A stretch of DNA of 64,000 nucleotides from Vitis vinifera. Its lineage: Eukaryota; Streptophyta; Magnoliopsida; Vitales; Vitaceae. The notes beneath the pieces were generated by a model. That model saw only the letters and a program-made list of their open reading frames with translations, was not told the DNA's origin and made no database searches. The DNA lies in the NCBI RefSeq assembly GCF_030704535.1, contig NC_081807.1, forward strand, positions 2,769,001 to 2,833,000, given 5' to 3'. Shown in pieces: positions 33,744-46,600 of the stretch. The position numbers and the translations under genes are program-made. Numbering within the stretch: the stretch's first letter is position 1; every line of letters begins with the position of its first letter.

Positions 33744-34229
33744 CCACAACTTGAAGTTATGGAGAAAATTCTTGAACATAGAAACCATAACCTGAAATTA
33801 TGGAAAAAATTTCTTAAGGAAAATCATAACTTGGCGTTATGAATAAATTGATGTATTTTCATAACTTCATTCTTGAATATGCGAAAACCATAACCTGAAG
33901 CTATGAAGAAAATTTCTTATGGAAAATCCTAACCTTGCTTTATGAATACATTAATCTATTTTTATAATCTGAATCGATAAAGTTTATACTTTCATAACAT
34001 AAAGTTATGAATAAAAAGATTTACACATCATAACATGAAGTTATACATATGGAGAAAATCATTTGACATGGAAAATCATGACCTAGTGTCATGAATAAAT
34101 TAATCTATTTTCATAACCTGAAGCTATGATAAGGTTTATACTTTTATAACTTGAAGTTATGAATTAAGGAATTTACATGTCATAATCTAAAGTTATGAAT
34201 AAATAAGTTTCACAATTTAAAGTTATAAA
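33744..34229 (+). repeat. Minisatellite of dyad-symmetric units (CATAAC-n5-GTTATG)
   Basis: About 14 degenerate copies of a 17-19-bp palindromic unit, best form cataacttgaagttatg, are spaced by 15-40 bp of A-rich DNA. Examples begin near 33744, 33785, 33815, 33888, 34000, 34028, 34078, 34120, 34154 and 34190. A higher-order unit of roughly 165 bp (cataacctgaagctatg ... cataac-tgaagttatg) is repeated at least twice. Each unit could form a short hairpin. Confidence 0.75.
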
Positions 34230-34468
34230 TAAAGAGATCCGTTGATTTCATAGCATACATTTATTTTTGTTATTATTATTTTGCTTAAAGTAGTTTGCAA
34301 TTTTTTTATTTATTTATTTGATAACTTTTCAAATAAAAATTATGATGAGAAATATGATTATAATAACTAAAAGATTATAACATTAAGTTATATCAAAATA
34401 TTGTAAATCTTGCTATAACATTAATGCAACTATATTAATATTGGACTTATACCAAAGGTAGAGAGCAG

Positions 34469-35580
34469 TTAGGATGTGTAGGGCCAATTGGATTGGGGTT
34501 TGGTATATTGGTTCAAGGTACCGAGCCCAATTTTAAAGATCACATGATTATGGGTGATGGACACTAGGCCCATGTTTGTTGGATTCCAACTAAGAAATTG
34601 TATTGACATCCTAATAAGTTTGAACTAAATGTGGGCTGTGTATTTGGGCTTAGCCCAAAGCACCTAGCTCATCTTAATTTTTGGTCAAAGTCTAGCCTAA
34701 TAATCTTATGATCGGGTTGGAGCTATTTTTTTTTTAGTTTGGGTTTTGATCATGGGATAGCATAAACCCAACCCATGGGCTAAGACAAGCATGACCCATG
34801 GGTTGGACCGAGTCTAATTATTGGGAATTCAAATTTAGCCAACTCCTAGGCGGTCATATAGGAGTTTAAAAACATATTATAGTTATCTTTATGGTTAATC
34901 TTCTTTTGACCATCCTAAAATATAATACATTGCCATCGAAATTAATTTTTCATTATTTTTAAAATAAAAAACAATTCAATCCAAAATTAAGGTTTCAATA
35001 AGCCTAGATGAAAAGCTCAAGTTAAGTTGGGCTAGGGGTTGACAATCACTCGCTTGGGCCAAGCCCAAACCAGGATAACCTAATCCCAATATAATCCAAT
35101 TCATTTATGTAATATTTAATGAATCAATATAAATATTGTCATGTGGACACTTCATTTAAAAAAAAGTTTTAGTCACTCATAAAAAATAACTCTATTGGCA
35201 TGTATAGACTTGTCTTAGAGTCATAATGTTTATTAATGAGAAAATAAACAATATCTATTTATGACCACTAAACACGATATTAGTAATTCGATTCAAAGTC
35301 ACATTTATAGTTGAGACTTCAAGAGGATATGACTTCTATTACATTTCCTCCCATTCGTATGAGGTCAGTTATAAAATCCATCAATTTCATCTTCTTCAAC
35401 CCGTAAATTTTTATAGGCTTTGTGTAAGGTGATGCATTAGTCGTTTTCCAACTATTAGGGGAGGGGAATTAGTCGAGTTCAAGGCTCTCTAGGAATGCTT
35501 GCAATTCAAGGAATCTAGATTTAGCTAAAATTCAATGAAAAGATTACCCATTTTCCCACCTTGGATACGAAGATGGAATG
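34469..35580 (+). repeat. Direct repeat, copy 2 (~1.1 kb)
   Basis: Partner of 31783-33073. It shares ttaggatgtgtagggccaat at the left, a central region with gcataaacccaacccatggg, and acccattttcccaccttgga near the right end. No gene is visible. Confidence 0.7.
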
Positions 35581-36610
35581 CACCCATTAATTAATAATTT
35601 TAATATTAATTATAATTATGATGTTCTTAAATGCCCATTAATAAAAATGGTGCACATTAAAATATCATCATCCACCATTTCTCATTATAATTAGACCAAT
35701 TATTTTGGCTAGTTGGACTGCACTTTTCCTTTTTGGGTTGATTTTAAAATTAAAAATATGAAAATAATTTAAAATTCATGTTTGATGACTTTTTTTTTTA
35801 ATTATTAAAACATTGAAGAAAATAAAAAAATATCATTTTTCTAAAACTAAGATCTAAAGTTAAAAGTGATGTCTTCTTACTCCAAATTAATAGACTCCTC
35901 ATCTCACCATCTTGTCAAAAATCACAAAGAAAAGTTCGAAAAAAAGTAAAGGAAATTTATTCCTTTCTTGGCTTAGAATTATTAACATTTATTTATTTTT
36001 TAAATAATAAATAAAATTAGAAATGTCAAACACTTGTTCAATTTTAATTATGTAATATGCAAATATTTCATAGTACAAATTCTATTTTTTTTTTATCAAT
36101 CAAAAACATTTTATCAATCGGAGATGTTACATTTATACCTCAATATTATTTTCTCGTCTTATTGTCTCATATTTGGTGTCCCATTATTTTATACTCATAT
36201 ATGGTCTTATTGTTTTGTATTATAGTCTTATTTTTTTAATTTTATTTATTCTGTACCCTAATCTTATATGTTTGGACCAAAAGTGTAAAATGATGTAGTT
36301 TGACCGTTTTTAGAGAAAAAATAAAATGAATTGATATAATAAGTTTATATTTGAATTAAAACCGAACTAACCTTTTAGTAAACCAAACTTATTTAAGTTT
36401 GACTTCATTTGATTTAGATGATTGATTTGACATAAGTTAATATATTTTTTCAATTCAGATTGTGTATAAGGTTTAGTTTGATTTAAAATGGGAAAGTGCA
36501 AAGGAAAAAGAAATAGAAAAAACAAAAATATGAATAAAAATAAAAAATTGATTTAAAGTCCAATCATTTTTATATACTACTTTAACCTCATTTCATTTTT
36601 TATATATAAA
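35581..36610. other. AT-rich intergenic DNA
   Basis: Only short open frames made of low-complexity Phe/Tyr/Ile-rich translation; no recognisable gene or element. Confidence 0.55.
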
Positions 36611-36614
36611 AATT

Positions 36615-36977
36615 AACGGTTTGTTGGTAATTGTTTCCAAAATAATTATGAAAAATAGCTTTTCAAAACGATTTTATAGAAAAAATATATTCGAAACTTA
36701 AAATGTTTTTAACCTATTTTTAATATTTTAAAATATATCTTAAAAATAATTTGTATATCTAATATTTTATTTTTAATGATGTATATATTTGTATAATTAT
36801 TTTTTAAAACAACCCTAAAAAAAATGAAAAAACGAAAAACAATTGAAAGATGTTTTCTAAAAACGCTTTATTTTCTTTTCTTAAAAAGGGAAATAGAAAA
36901 TACTTCTTGGTTATCAAACAATGTTTTTTTTTATATCTTTTGAATAGAAAACTAAAAAATAGTTACCAAACATACCT
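36615..36977. mobile_element. Possible hAT-type MITE upstream of the EH/PAN1 gene
   Basis: The left end (ggtttgttggtaattgttt) and the reverse complement of the right end (ggtatgtttggtaactattt) are imperfect inverted repeats around AT-rich, non-coding DNA. Target duplication not resolved. Confidence 0.4.
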
Positions 36978-37519
36978 TTAGCATGTCCAATTTTTCCATT
37001 TTCACTTATGGGGCAACATGAACCGTAGGAGCCATATTTGATCGGATATTTGGACGGTTGAGATTGAAAATTGGTGATGGTATAGATTTTTAAGTTTTCT
37101 TAATATAGAAGTTAAAATGTTGAATAATGGTAATTTACTTGGTATTTGTTATTATTTATAATGATGGAATTATGATTAATTTTTGTTTTAATCAGCCACC
37201 TCATACTCACTCTCCCTCTTTTCTCTCTCCATTTTCTCTCGAGCCAAACGCTCCGTCGCTGACTCATTTCTCAGTTTCACCTTCCCCTAAAAAGATAAAA
37301 AAAAAATCCTCTGAAATTTTCAGTAGCTGATATATCGTCTAATTTTAATCCAATTCTATCTCCACGAATTACACATCGACCAATTGGCTCTATAGGAGCC
37401 CTTCTGTGTTCTAGGGTTTCGATTTTGCTCCTCCGATCGGCTCGCGCTGCGGTTGATTTGTTTAATGCTTTTGTGTCCGGATCTCGATCGGCGGTTCTGT
37501 TGAGCTTTGTTTCTCTCTG

Positions 37520-40500
37520 ATGGCGGCGGCGCAGAACCAAGCGCCGAATGTGGATCTCTTCGATGCGTATTTTCGAAGGGCGGATTTGGATCGAGATGGC
37601 CGGATTAGTGGCTCCGAGGCCGTCGCCTTCTTCCAGACCACCAATTTGCCTAAGCATGTTCTTGCACAGGTACGCCTATGTTTGAATCTGATTCGGTGGT
37701 GGTGTGTCGGTGATCGGGTTGATTTGTGGGTTGAATTGTTGATTTATGGTTGGGATGGGGTGATTCTGGGGTTGGTGTGGGGATGTGGATGCTTGAATTT
37801 TGAAATTTTGTTTATTTGTTAGGGTTGATTTTTGGTACCATTTATGGTTGCGAGAATGTGAAGTGGAAGTGCATGGTATTTTGATTTTGGAGATGATGGT
37901 TGCTTATGTTCATAGTGAAATTTGTTTTCTTCTAAGCTCTGATCATCTAAAATGTACTTTTTCTGGTCATAATTGGGTGGCGATATATGAGATCTCCATT
38001 GAGTACTGCTTTGTTTCGGGTTATGGTCTGGTCTAATCAGAAGTGAAGCACAGTTTGGCGTAATTATGGGACAATGTTTATGAGCAAGGTTCTGATGAGA
38101 TTGTGATAAAATATTTCAATGCTATTTGGTAGCTACTCTGTTCACTCTGATTTTTCTGTGTTTACATCTTTGCCATTTTATTAATTCTGTGAAAAATTGG
38201 AACTTAACTGTTAGTTTCATCAGTAAATGGACAGTTCTGAGACAGAGTAACAGTGGGGAGCATTGGTGATCAAATGATTAGTCATCTCCCAGGTTCACAA
38301 TGAATAACCACATAAATAGGCTTGAGTGCAGAGAAGACGAGTTATAACAACTGTGCCCTTTGATAACATTAATGAATTTATAAATTCAATCTTTCCATTT
38401 TAATTGAAACTGCAACACTAATAAAACAAATTGAATCACATATGCGTAGCTCAATAAAAACTTCATCCCAACCACTATCAATAAACTACTTCAATAAAAA
38501 TCCTTTTCTTTTCTGCACTCGATCAAAGTTTTGAAAAAGTTTTATGTTTGGGGCACAGTAAGCTGACTTTTGGCATTCTCTTCTAAGCCTCTTCTTAATG
38601 CGCTCTTAAAAGAGAAAGAAATTGTCTTTGAGTATTCTGTGGTTTGTGACCATGGACATCTTTCCAAGCTATGTAAGATGGATATATACCCTAAATTCTC
38701 ACTGTGTACATTGGGGTGCACTGTTGGCGTTTCTTTTTTGTAGTATTCCTTTCCTTTACACATCAAATACACGCACACACGCACCCTAAGTTTATGAGGA
38801 GTATTGGTGACATATTTACCCTAGAATCTTCCATCATCATGATGTTTGTTCTTCAGTTTTTTCTTCATCTTGCTAGTTTGACCTCCCAGGTTCTGATGCT
38901 AGCCTGCTACCTAGGAGACCTAATCTGTGGCCTAGACACTGAACCTTCAGTACGTCTACAGTTTTGCTAAGACATTGATAAAAGAACTTGTTACTTGCAC
39001 CTCTTAGTTCTTACAGTAATAATCTTATGGTAGAAGACCTTTCATTTTAGTAAGTTAATTTTGTGTTCAAGACATGATAACTCTGTCAGATTTAGTTTGT
39101 ATCAATTTGTTCTATTTTTTTGCAGATATGGACGTATGCAGACCATAACCGGATCGGTTTCCTTGGTCGGGCTGAGTTCTATAATGCTCTTAAACTTGTC
39201 ACTGTGGCACAAAGCAAGCGTGAGCTAACCCCTGACATTGTGAAGGCAGCATTGTATGGCCCAGCTGCAGCTAAGATACCTGCACCACAGATAAATCTTG
39301 CTGCCGCTCCTACACAGATGAATACTGCTGCACCAGCACCAGCACCTGCACCTGCATCTGTCGCTCCAATGGGCTCTGTTGCTCCAACAGCCTCTCAAAA
39401 CTTTGGGGTTAGAGGGCCACAAGGACCTATAAGTGCAAATGTAAACCAGCAATATTTTCCCCCTCAGGGAAATCAGTTAATGAGGCCTACTCAAACCTTA
39501 CCTGGTTCTGCTTCACTTCCAGCACAGGGTGCTGCAGTTCAAGGATTCCCTGGTGGAGGCACTATGGCAGGGATGCGCCTTCCAAACTCAAGCATCTCAA
39601 ATGATTTAGTTGGTGGAAGGACAGGTGGAGCTCCAACAGGAATCATCTCCCAAGTTCCAATCAGAGGGGTTAGTCCCTCCATGTCTCAGGATGGATTTGG
39701 GGTTTCTCCATCAGGGCTGACAGCTTCAGTACCATCAAAACCGCAGGTCAGCTCTGGAATCACATCATTAGAACCAGCAGCTAAGAATTCCAAAGCAATG
39801 GATGTTACTGGGAATGGGTTTGCTTCTGAATCAATTTTTGGAGGAGATGTGTTTTCCGCCTCCCCGTCTCAACTAAAGCAAGATTCTTCTGTGCATACAT
39901 CATCATCAGGAAATGCACCCATTTCATCATCCATTGCTCCAGTATCCTCTGGAGCCCTGCCTTCAGTTAAATCAAGGGCCCTTGATTCTCTGCAAAGTTC
40001 GCCAATGATACAGCCTGTTGGTGGTCAGCTTCAGCAAGCTCAGCCACTTTCAAAACAGAACCAACAGGTTCCAACTCAGAATTCTTCTGCCTTTATTTCA
40101 GCTGGGATTTCACTTGGAACTGAGAATACTGCTTCTAGTCAATCCCAGCTCCCATGGCCAAGGATTACTCAATCTGACATTCAGAAATATACTAAAGTAT
40201 TTGTGGCAGTAGACACGGACAGAGATGGGAAAATCACTGGTGAACAGGCACGCAATCTGTTCCTGAGTTGGAGATTGCCAAGAGGTAGGAACAATGATTT
40301 TTCCACAACATCTAATGTGGTTGGTCAAGCCTCTCATGATTTCTGTTTGCTGTTTATGTTTTATTTTTTAAGTGATTCATTCAAACACTGGAAATCTGTA
40401 TTTTGCTTCCCATAATTTTGGCTGCACTTGATGATGGCTCCAGTTTCGTCTTGTTCATTCTTTCACATTTCATGGATCAATACCTTCCACTTGGTGGCTT

Positions 40501-43500
40501 CCCCTGGAAAACTTATTTTCTGTTACCTGAATGCTAATTTGAACCATCTTGTAAATGAGTTCTTTCTTGGAAAGGATTTGGTTACTTGCTGATTGACTAG
40601 TGTGGCTTTTGTGCTGTAGCATCTTTTTGGTGGTGTACACCCATCAAAGTCATCCAGATGCACATTCATGTGCACGAATGAAAGATTACTTCATATGAGC
40701 CTGTTATCATCTTGCTACACTTATCAATTGATGTTGACAGTTTGATATTCTGCATGCAATGTATTACAGAACATCCTGTTCAACAAACCACTATGATTGG
40801 CTTTGATTGATAGTTTGTGTTGTGCAATGTCATGTTTCTATAATTTTTATCAGGTGATGGCATTATCTTTTCATCTAGCAATAATATAAAAAATGGAGTC
40901 ATCTATATTTTGTTGTATCATTGTAAAATATTTCAAAGAAATATGTCTTTCTTTGACATTTTATGAGTTTTTTTGATGTAGTATGGTAATGTTTCATCTT
41001 TATTTGTTGTGTTTTGTTGATGGCAGCTTATTTAATCTCTGATTGTGTTATTCTTACCATTCTACCATTGGTTACATTTGTCAGAGGTTTTAAAGCAGGT
41101 GTGGGACTTATCCGATCAGGATAATGATAGCATGCTTTCTCTCAGGGAGTTTTGTACTGCACTTTATCTAATGGAGAGGTACAGGGATGGACGTCCGCTT
41201 CCAGCTGTGCTTCCAAGCAGCATCTTTGCTGACTTTCCAACCACAGTTCAACCTATGGCTGGATATGGCAGTGCAGCTTGGAGACCTCCATCAGGTAGTT
41301 TTTCACATATGTGTGAAATTTTCTGATCTTGGTTACCCTGCATTTATGGAGAATTTAATGGTATTTTCCTCTTTTTATTTGTAGGTTTGCAACAACAACA
41401 AGGAATGCCTGTTTCTGGTGCACGGCATGTAACACCTGCAATGGGAGGGAGGCCTCCACTGCCCCATCGGGCTGATGAAGGAAAGCAGACAAATCAACAG
41501 AAGTCAAAAGTGCCAGTGTTAGAGAAACATTTTGTGAATCAACTTAGTAAAGAGGAACAAGACATGCTTAACACAAAGTTTCGAGAGGCAGCAGATGCTA
41601 ATAAAAAGGTACTTTTCTTTCTTTTTGTCTCATCACTTTTTAGAACCTTTCACCAATGCTAGACTCACCTTTGGGCAAGCAAGACAACTGCAAAAGGCCA
41701 CACTTCATAAAAGCCCCCTGTTTTTTATTTTATTTTTTTATTTTATTATTATTTAATTTATTTTTCTAGTTTTTATTAGATATTTTTAAATAATTATTGA
41801 TAATTAATTGAATGTATACTTTCTTTCTTTTAATACAATTCTGATTTACCTATCAAAAAAAAAAAAAAAAAAAAGACAAAGAAGGTCTAATTGAAAAAGT
41901 TTGCCTAAGGCTCTATTTCATGTTGAGCTGCCCCTGCCCTGGGCAGCATTGTTGCTTGTATTTCCATATCTTTTTTAAGTTTCACGGCATATGATTTGAA
42001 GCCATCTTGTTTTTGAAAATTAATGTTGAAAAAGAGCAAGTTGATTAGAATTGAGAAGTTAGACAATGTAGAGGAGTTGGCCTTATAAATGGGGTGTAGG
42101 GTAGGTGAGCTTATAAATGGGGTGTAGGGTAGGTGAGCTTCTAACTACTTATCTGGGGCTTCCTCTAGTTGCTCCTTTTAAATCAGTGAGGGGTTTGACA
42201 ATATATTTCAAAAGGGGGTGGATTATTTTAATCTAGATTACTTTAGCTAGTTTGCCCATTTATTTTATGTCTTTGTTTCCATCTCAAGAAATGTTAAAAT
42301 GAGGCTTGAGAAGATTTAAAGAGATTTCCTGTGGGGAGACAGTGTTTTAGAGAAAAAAGCTTCATTTAGTGAAGTGATCACCTACCTGCATGGAGAAAAG
42401 AAAACAGGGTTTGGGTGTAAGGGGACTCTTTTTGTTTAATAAATCACTTTTTGTGTAAGTAGAGTTAGTGATATGCATCTGAAGTGGGAGCTCTTTGGAG
42501 ACAGGTTATAAGTGAAAAATATGGAGAAGAAGGGGGTTGAAGGTCTTGGGAGGTGAGAGAAGGGTACGCTGTTAGTTTGTGGAAAACTATTAAGAAGGAT
42601 TGGGATACATGTAATTGTAGAATTTCTTTGTTTGTAGGAAATGGGAGGAGGGTGAAAGGAGCCTTTGTGTGTTTCTTTTCCGTCTCTATTTGCATTAACC
42701 TTATCAAAGGAGGTTTAGGTGATGGATTTGTGTGAGCAGACCTGGGAGAGGGGTTATTGGAAATTTAGAACCTCTATTTTTCTAGAAATCTTAATGAACG
42801 AGAGCTTGATAATGTTGAACACATTTTTGCTGGACTCCAGGCCAAGTCAATGAACGGGGAGGAGGAGATATGGCAGTGTGGAGGAGTGAAACCTTCTCAG
42901 TGAAGTCTTTTTATTTTGTCTTAGAGTTGGGAGCTCAATTTCATTTACAATAGGGATCATTTAGAATCCATGGGTTCCATCTAAGGTAACCTTTTTTGCT
43001 TGGGAAGCTTGTCAGGAAAAGGTTTTGACTTTTGGCCAACCTTAGAAAAGAGGGTGAGCACTGGTTCATAGATCCCTCATATGTAACGTGGAAGAACAAT
43101 CAATTAATTACATCCTCTTTCACTGTACCAAGGCAAGAGTTTTTTTGGCAGATATTGTTTTCCTCGTTTGAGGTTTCTTGGGTTTTGTTGGCCATTGTGA
43201 GTGAGACTTTGCTAGGGTGGTATGGATCTTTTTGTCAAAAAAAAGTGCTGAAGAAGGTTGGGAGAGTTGCTCCTTTGTATGTCTTCTAGATTTTTTAGAA
43301 AGAAAGAAATTGAAGTTTGTTTGAGAATGAGGAACTGTCTATTTAGAGTCTGAAGAGCATTTTCCTTAGTAATCTCCTTTTCTGGGTAAAGTTTTACATA
43401 GGCTGTGCTCATGTCTCTAATTGAGTTTGTTGATTGGTTGGGGTCTCGTTAAAGGAGGGAGGTATTTTTTGTAATCCTGCCTTGGTTGCTCCTTGTCTCT

Positions 43501-43591
43501 TGTTTGTTGTTTTCTTTGTTGTGCTTTGTATATTTTTGTTGTACTTTGTTGTGCTATTGTGCTTGTTTAATGAATTTCATCATCACCTGGC

Positions 43592-43622
<31 letters not shown>

Positions 43623-46600
43623 TCACTGCATACGATAATAGATCACTGATAATCCCTTAAATTCCTTGAAAGGTCATATCTGGCTCCCTGGGAAATTTTC
43701 TATTTAATGTGTGATTTATTGATCAGTTCTGCACTTGATTACAATCTTACAGTGCTACCTGCAATACAATGTATTATGTTTGCTTTGTGTAATTTGTCTT
43801 TCTCACACCTCATTTTCACAAAGCAATAGGCATAAATGCTATGAGTGTTGATGGCAAACTCTTCATTTGACGGGTGATTTTATGAGTGTTGATGGAAAAA
43901 ACTATGTTCAGATTTAGAACTAACTAATCACTTCATTCAAATTGGAACTCTTGTAACCTGAAGCAATCTGAAAAATAGGCACTTTTGCAAGTTTTTAGTG
44001 TGTGATGTGATGTGCTGATTTTATGAAATTTCTTCCATTTCAACTCTTCTTTGGATGAAATTGCACATATGTTGATAGTCTGTTTGACCTGGCTTGTTTT
44101 TGTTCATGGAAGGTAGAAGAATTGGAGAAAGAAATTTTGGATTCTAAAGAGAAAATTGAGTTTTGCCGCACTAAGATGCAGGAACTTGTGAGTATTTTGT
44201 TTCTGATTATTATGCCCTTAATTTTAGCTTTAAAGCTTTTTCCTTCCTTTTTCTTGTGGTGGGGCTTTGGTGGCAAGGAGTTCAGAACAGGTTTAAACCC
44301 TGGATATACAGTTACCCTCTGGATGAAAAAAAGGAAGAAAGGAAGGAAATAAGAGAAGGGGAGGGGGGTTTGGTTTGGGGACTTCTACCCTATGTTTTAA
44401 AAATGTTTCCCACGAGCTAAGTATTGGCATTTTCAGTTTCAATAAGCATTATATTTGAATAATTCATTATGGGTTGAGCACATTTTTGACTTGTTAAGCT
44501 ACCAACTTTCTTAAAAGCTTAAGCTATTAGAATTTGAGCTATCATATGTCATCCTTAACATCCCCCTCAAGTGTCATACGCTAAACCCTCTTCATGACGG
44601 TGACAAAACTGTCAAACCAAATAACTAGTGTTCTCTTAATAAATCGAGGCAAAACCCTAAGATGCTCAAACAAGGCAAGGAACAAAAACTGCAAACTACA
44701 AAAGAATCCAACATGTAAGAGGATATGGTTAGTTGATTCCTCCCTTTTTCTTTTTCATGGATGACTAGAACTCGCTTGAAACCAAGCCTTTTCATGTTAT
44801 TTTCTCCTGCTGAAAAAGAAAGTAACCTTAGGATTGTAGTACCCCACACCTTCCTAGCCGGAAATGGTTAAAAGGCTTTTGGATGCAATGACCTGCAGAA
44901 AGACTTCACCAAGAAGCACCCCTAACTTAGAGATCCTCTACACAAGTCTATCTTGTCTCTCTGCACGCTACAGTAGAGTGAATAAGCTGCAAAAATGGCA
45001 CTGCCAACCCCAACTACTGCTCATGGATGGTCCTCAGCATTTCACTGGCAGATGGTCCCTCCTCATTCCATTACATAGAAATTCAAGCATTTTGTTTGCT
45101 GCAATATTGAAAAAACCTAGGAAACAGTCTTTCAAAGGAGATCACCAACCATACATCCTAAGTAGCGGGCAATTTTTATGCTTGTTTATTATGCTTTATT
45201 CTTTCTAAATGGTTTTCTTTTTGGTAAAGGTTTTATACAAAAGCAGATGTGACAACAGACTTAATGAGATCATTGAGAGGGTAGCTGCTGATAAACGCGA
45301 GGTATCTTTTTTGGTCATATAAGTCTTCATCTTTCACCTTAATCTATCTTGATGATTATTATTGGCTTAATGATCACGATGCATATTCCAGGCTGAAGCC
45401 CTGGCCAAGAAATATGAAGAGAAATACAAGCAATCTGGAGATGTAGCCTCTAAATTAACTATTGAAGAAGCTACATTTCGTGATATTCAGGTATTCCTCA
45501 CTTATGAGCAGTTATGGTTCTTGTTTCATTTTTCATTTATTCATATGTTTAAACTTCATTGTGTTTTCTCTTAGTTCTAGTTGTATGTGCTTATATGATT
45601 GACCTTCAGGAGAGGAAAATGGAGCTGTATCAGGCAATTCTCAAGATGGAGGAAAATGGCAGTGCTGATGAGAGCATTCAGGTAAATTCTAACCATGTTG
45701 AGCCAATGGAGAGTCTATGAAATTTTCTAACCTTTTTAACTGGCACATTCAGGTTCGTGCTGATCGTATCCAGTCTGATCTCGATGAGCTAGTGAAAGCT
45801 CTTAATGAGCGCTGCAAGAAGTATGGATTATATGTGAAACCAACCACACTTGTCGAGCTTCCCTTTGGTAATTTCATCTCATGCTGGCCCCCGATGTGTT
45901 TTCCATTCTTGCTTATTAGGCAGATTTCGGGATCACAAGGACTTGTTTAAGTTATCATCTGGCATGCACATAGCAGTCTGTCATATATATATATATATAT
46001 ATTGAACCGTTAACTGGTAGCATAATCTGGTTTTGATACATCTGAGAATTATACAAGCGGCATCTTTTCAAATCCACAAAAGTTAAATCAAGGATTAGTT
46101 ACTCAAGAGTTACTATTGATAGGCAAAAAGGAATCCTTATATCATCAATGGAAAAAGATACTTCTTGAATTAGAGAATCAATATCAGGATGAAAAAGAAT
46201 TTGCTAGACAAGTTGATCTTGAATAAGATGTACAAACTAAGGAAATGTTGGATTAGTTTTCTCAAACCAAGAAAAAGATATTGAAGAAGATTATGTGAGA
46301 TTATACTAATGAAAAATTATTCATTTATAGACCAAGATGAAAATCTTTCCTGTTGTTGAATAATTGTAACTTCCATTTTTCCATTCGTCAATAAAACACA
46401 AGCTGTTCTGGAAGAAATCTCTTAAAATTAATTTTGAAATAGAAAACATAATGTAAACCTGAACATTGTTGGCCAAATTTTTATATTAGTTGTGATTTTC
46501 TGGGCTTTGGAGTCTTTGGAGGGACCTGATAGGGTTCTTTGGAATTAATCATGTTATGTCATTTTTTCTGCCCCAGTTTACTGTAAGTTACCCAACGATT

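Noticed and set aside
33744..34229. CRISPR-like array
   Set aside because: Repeats are degenerate, spacing is irregular and the context is a plant nuclear genome; it is a minisatellite.
31783..35580. Firm call as an LTR retrotransposon
   Set aside because: No TG...CA ends, primer-binding site, polypurine tract or target duplication was found at the direct repeats.
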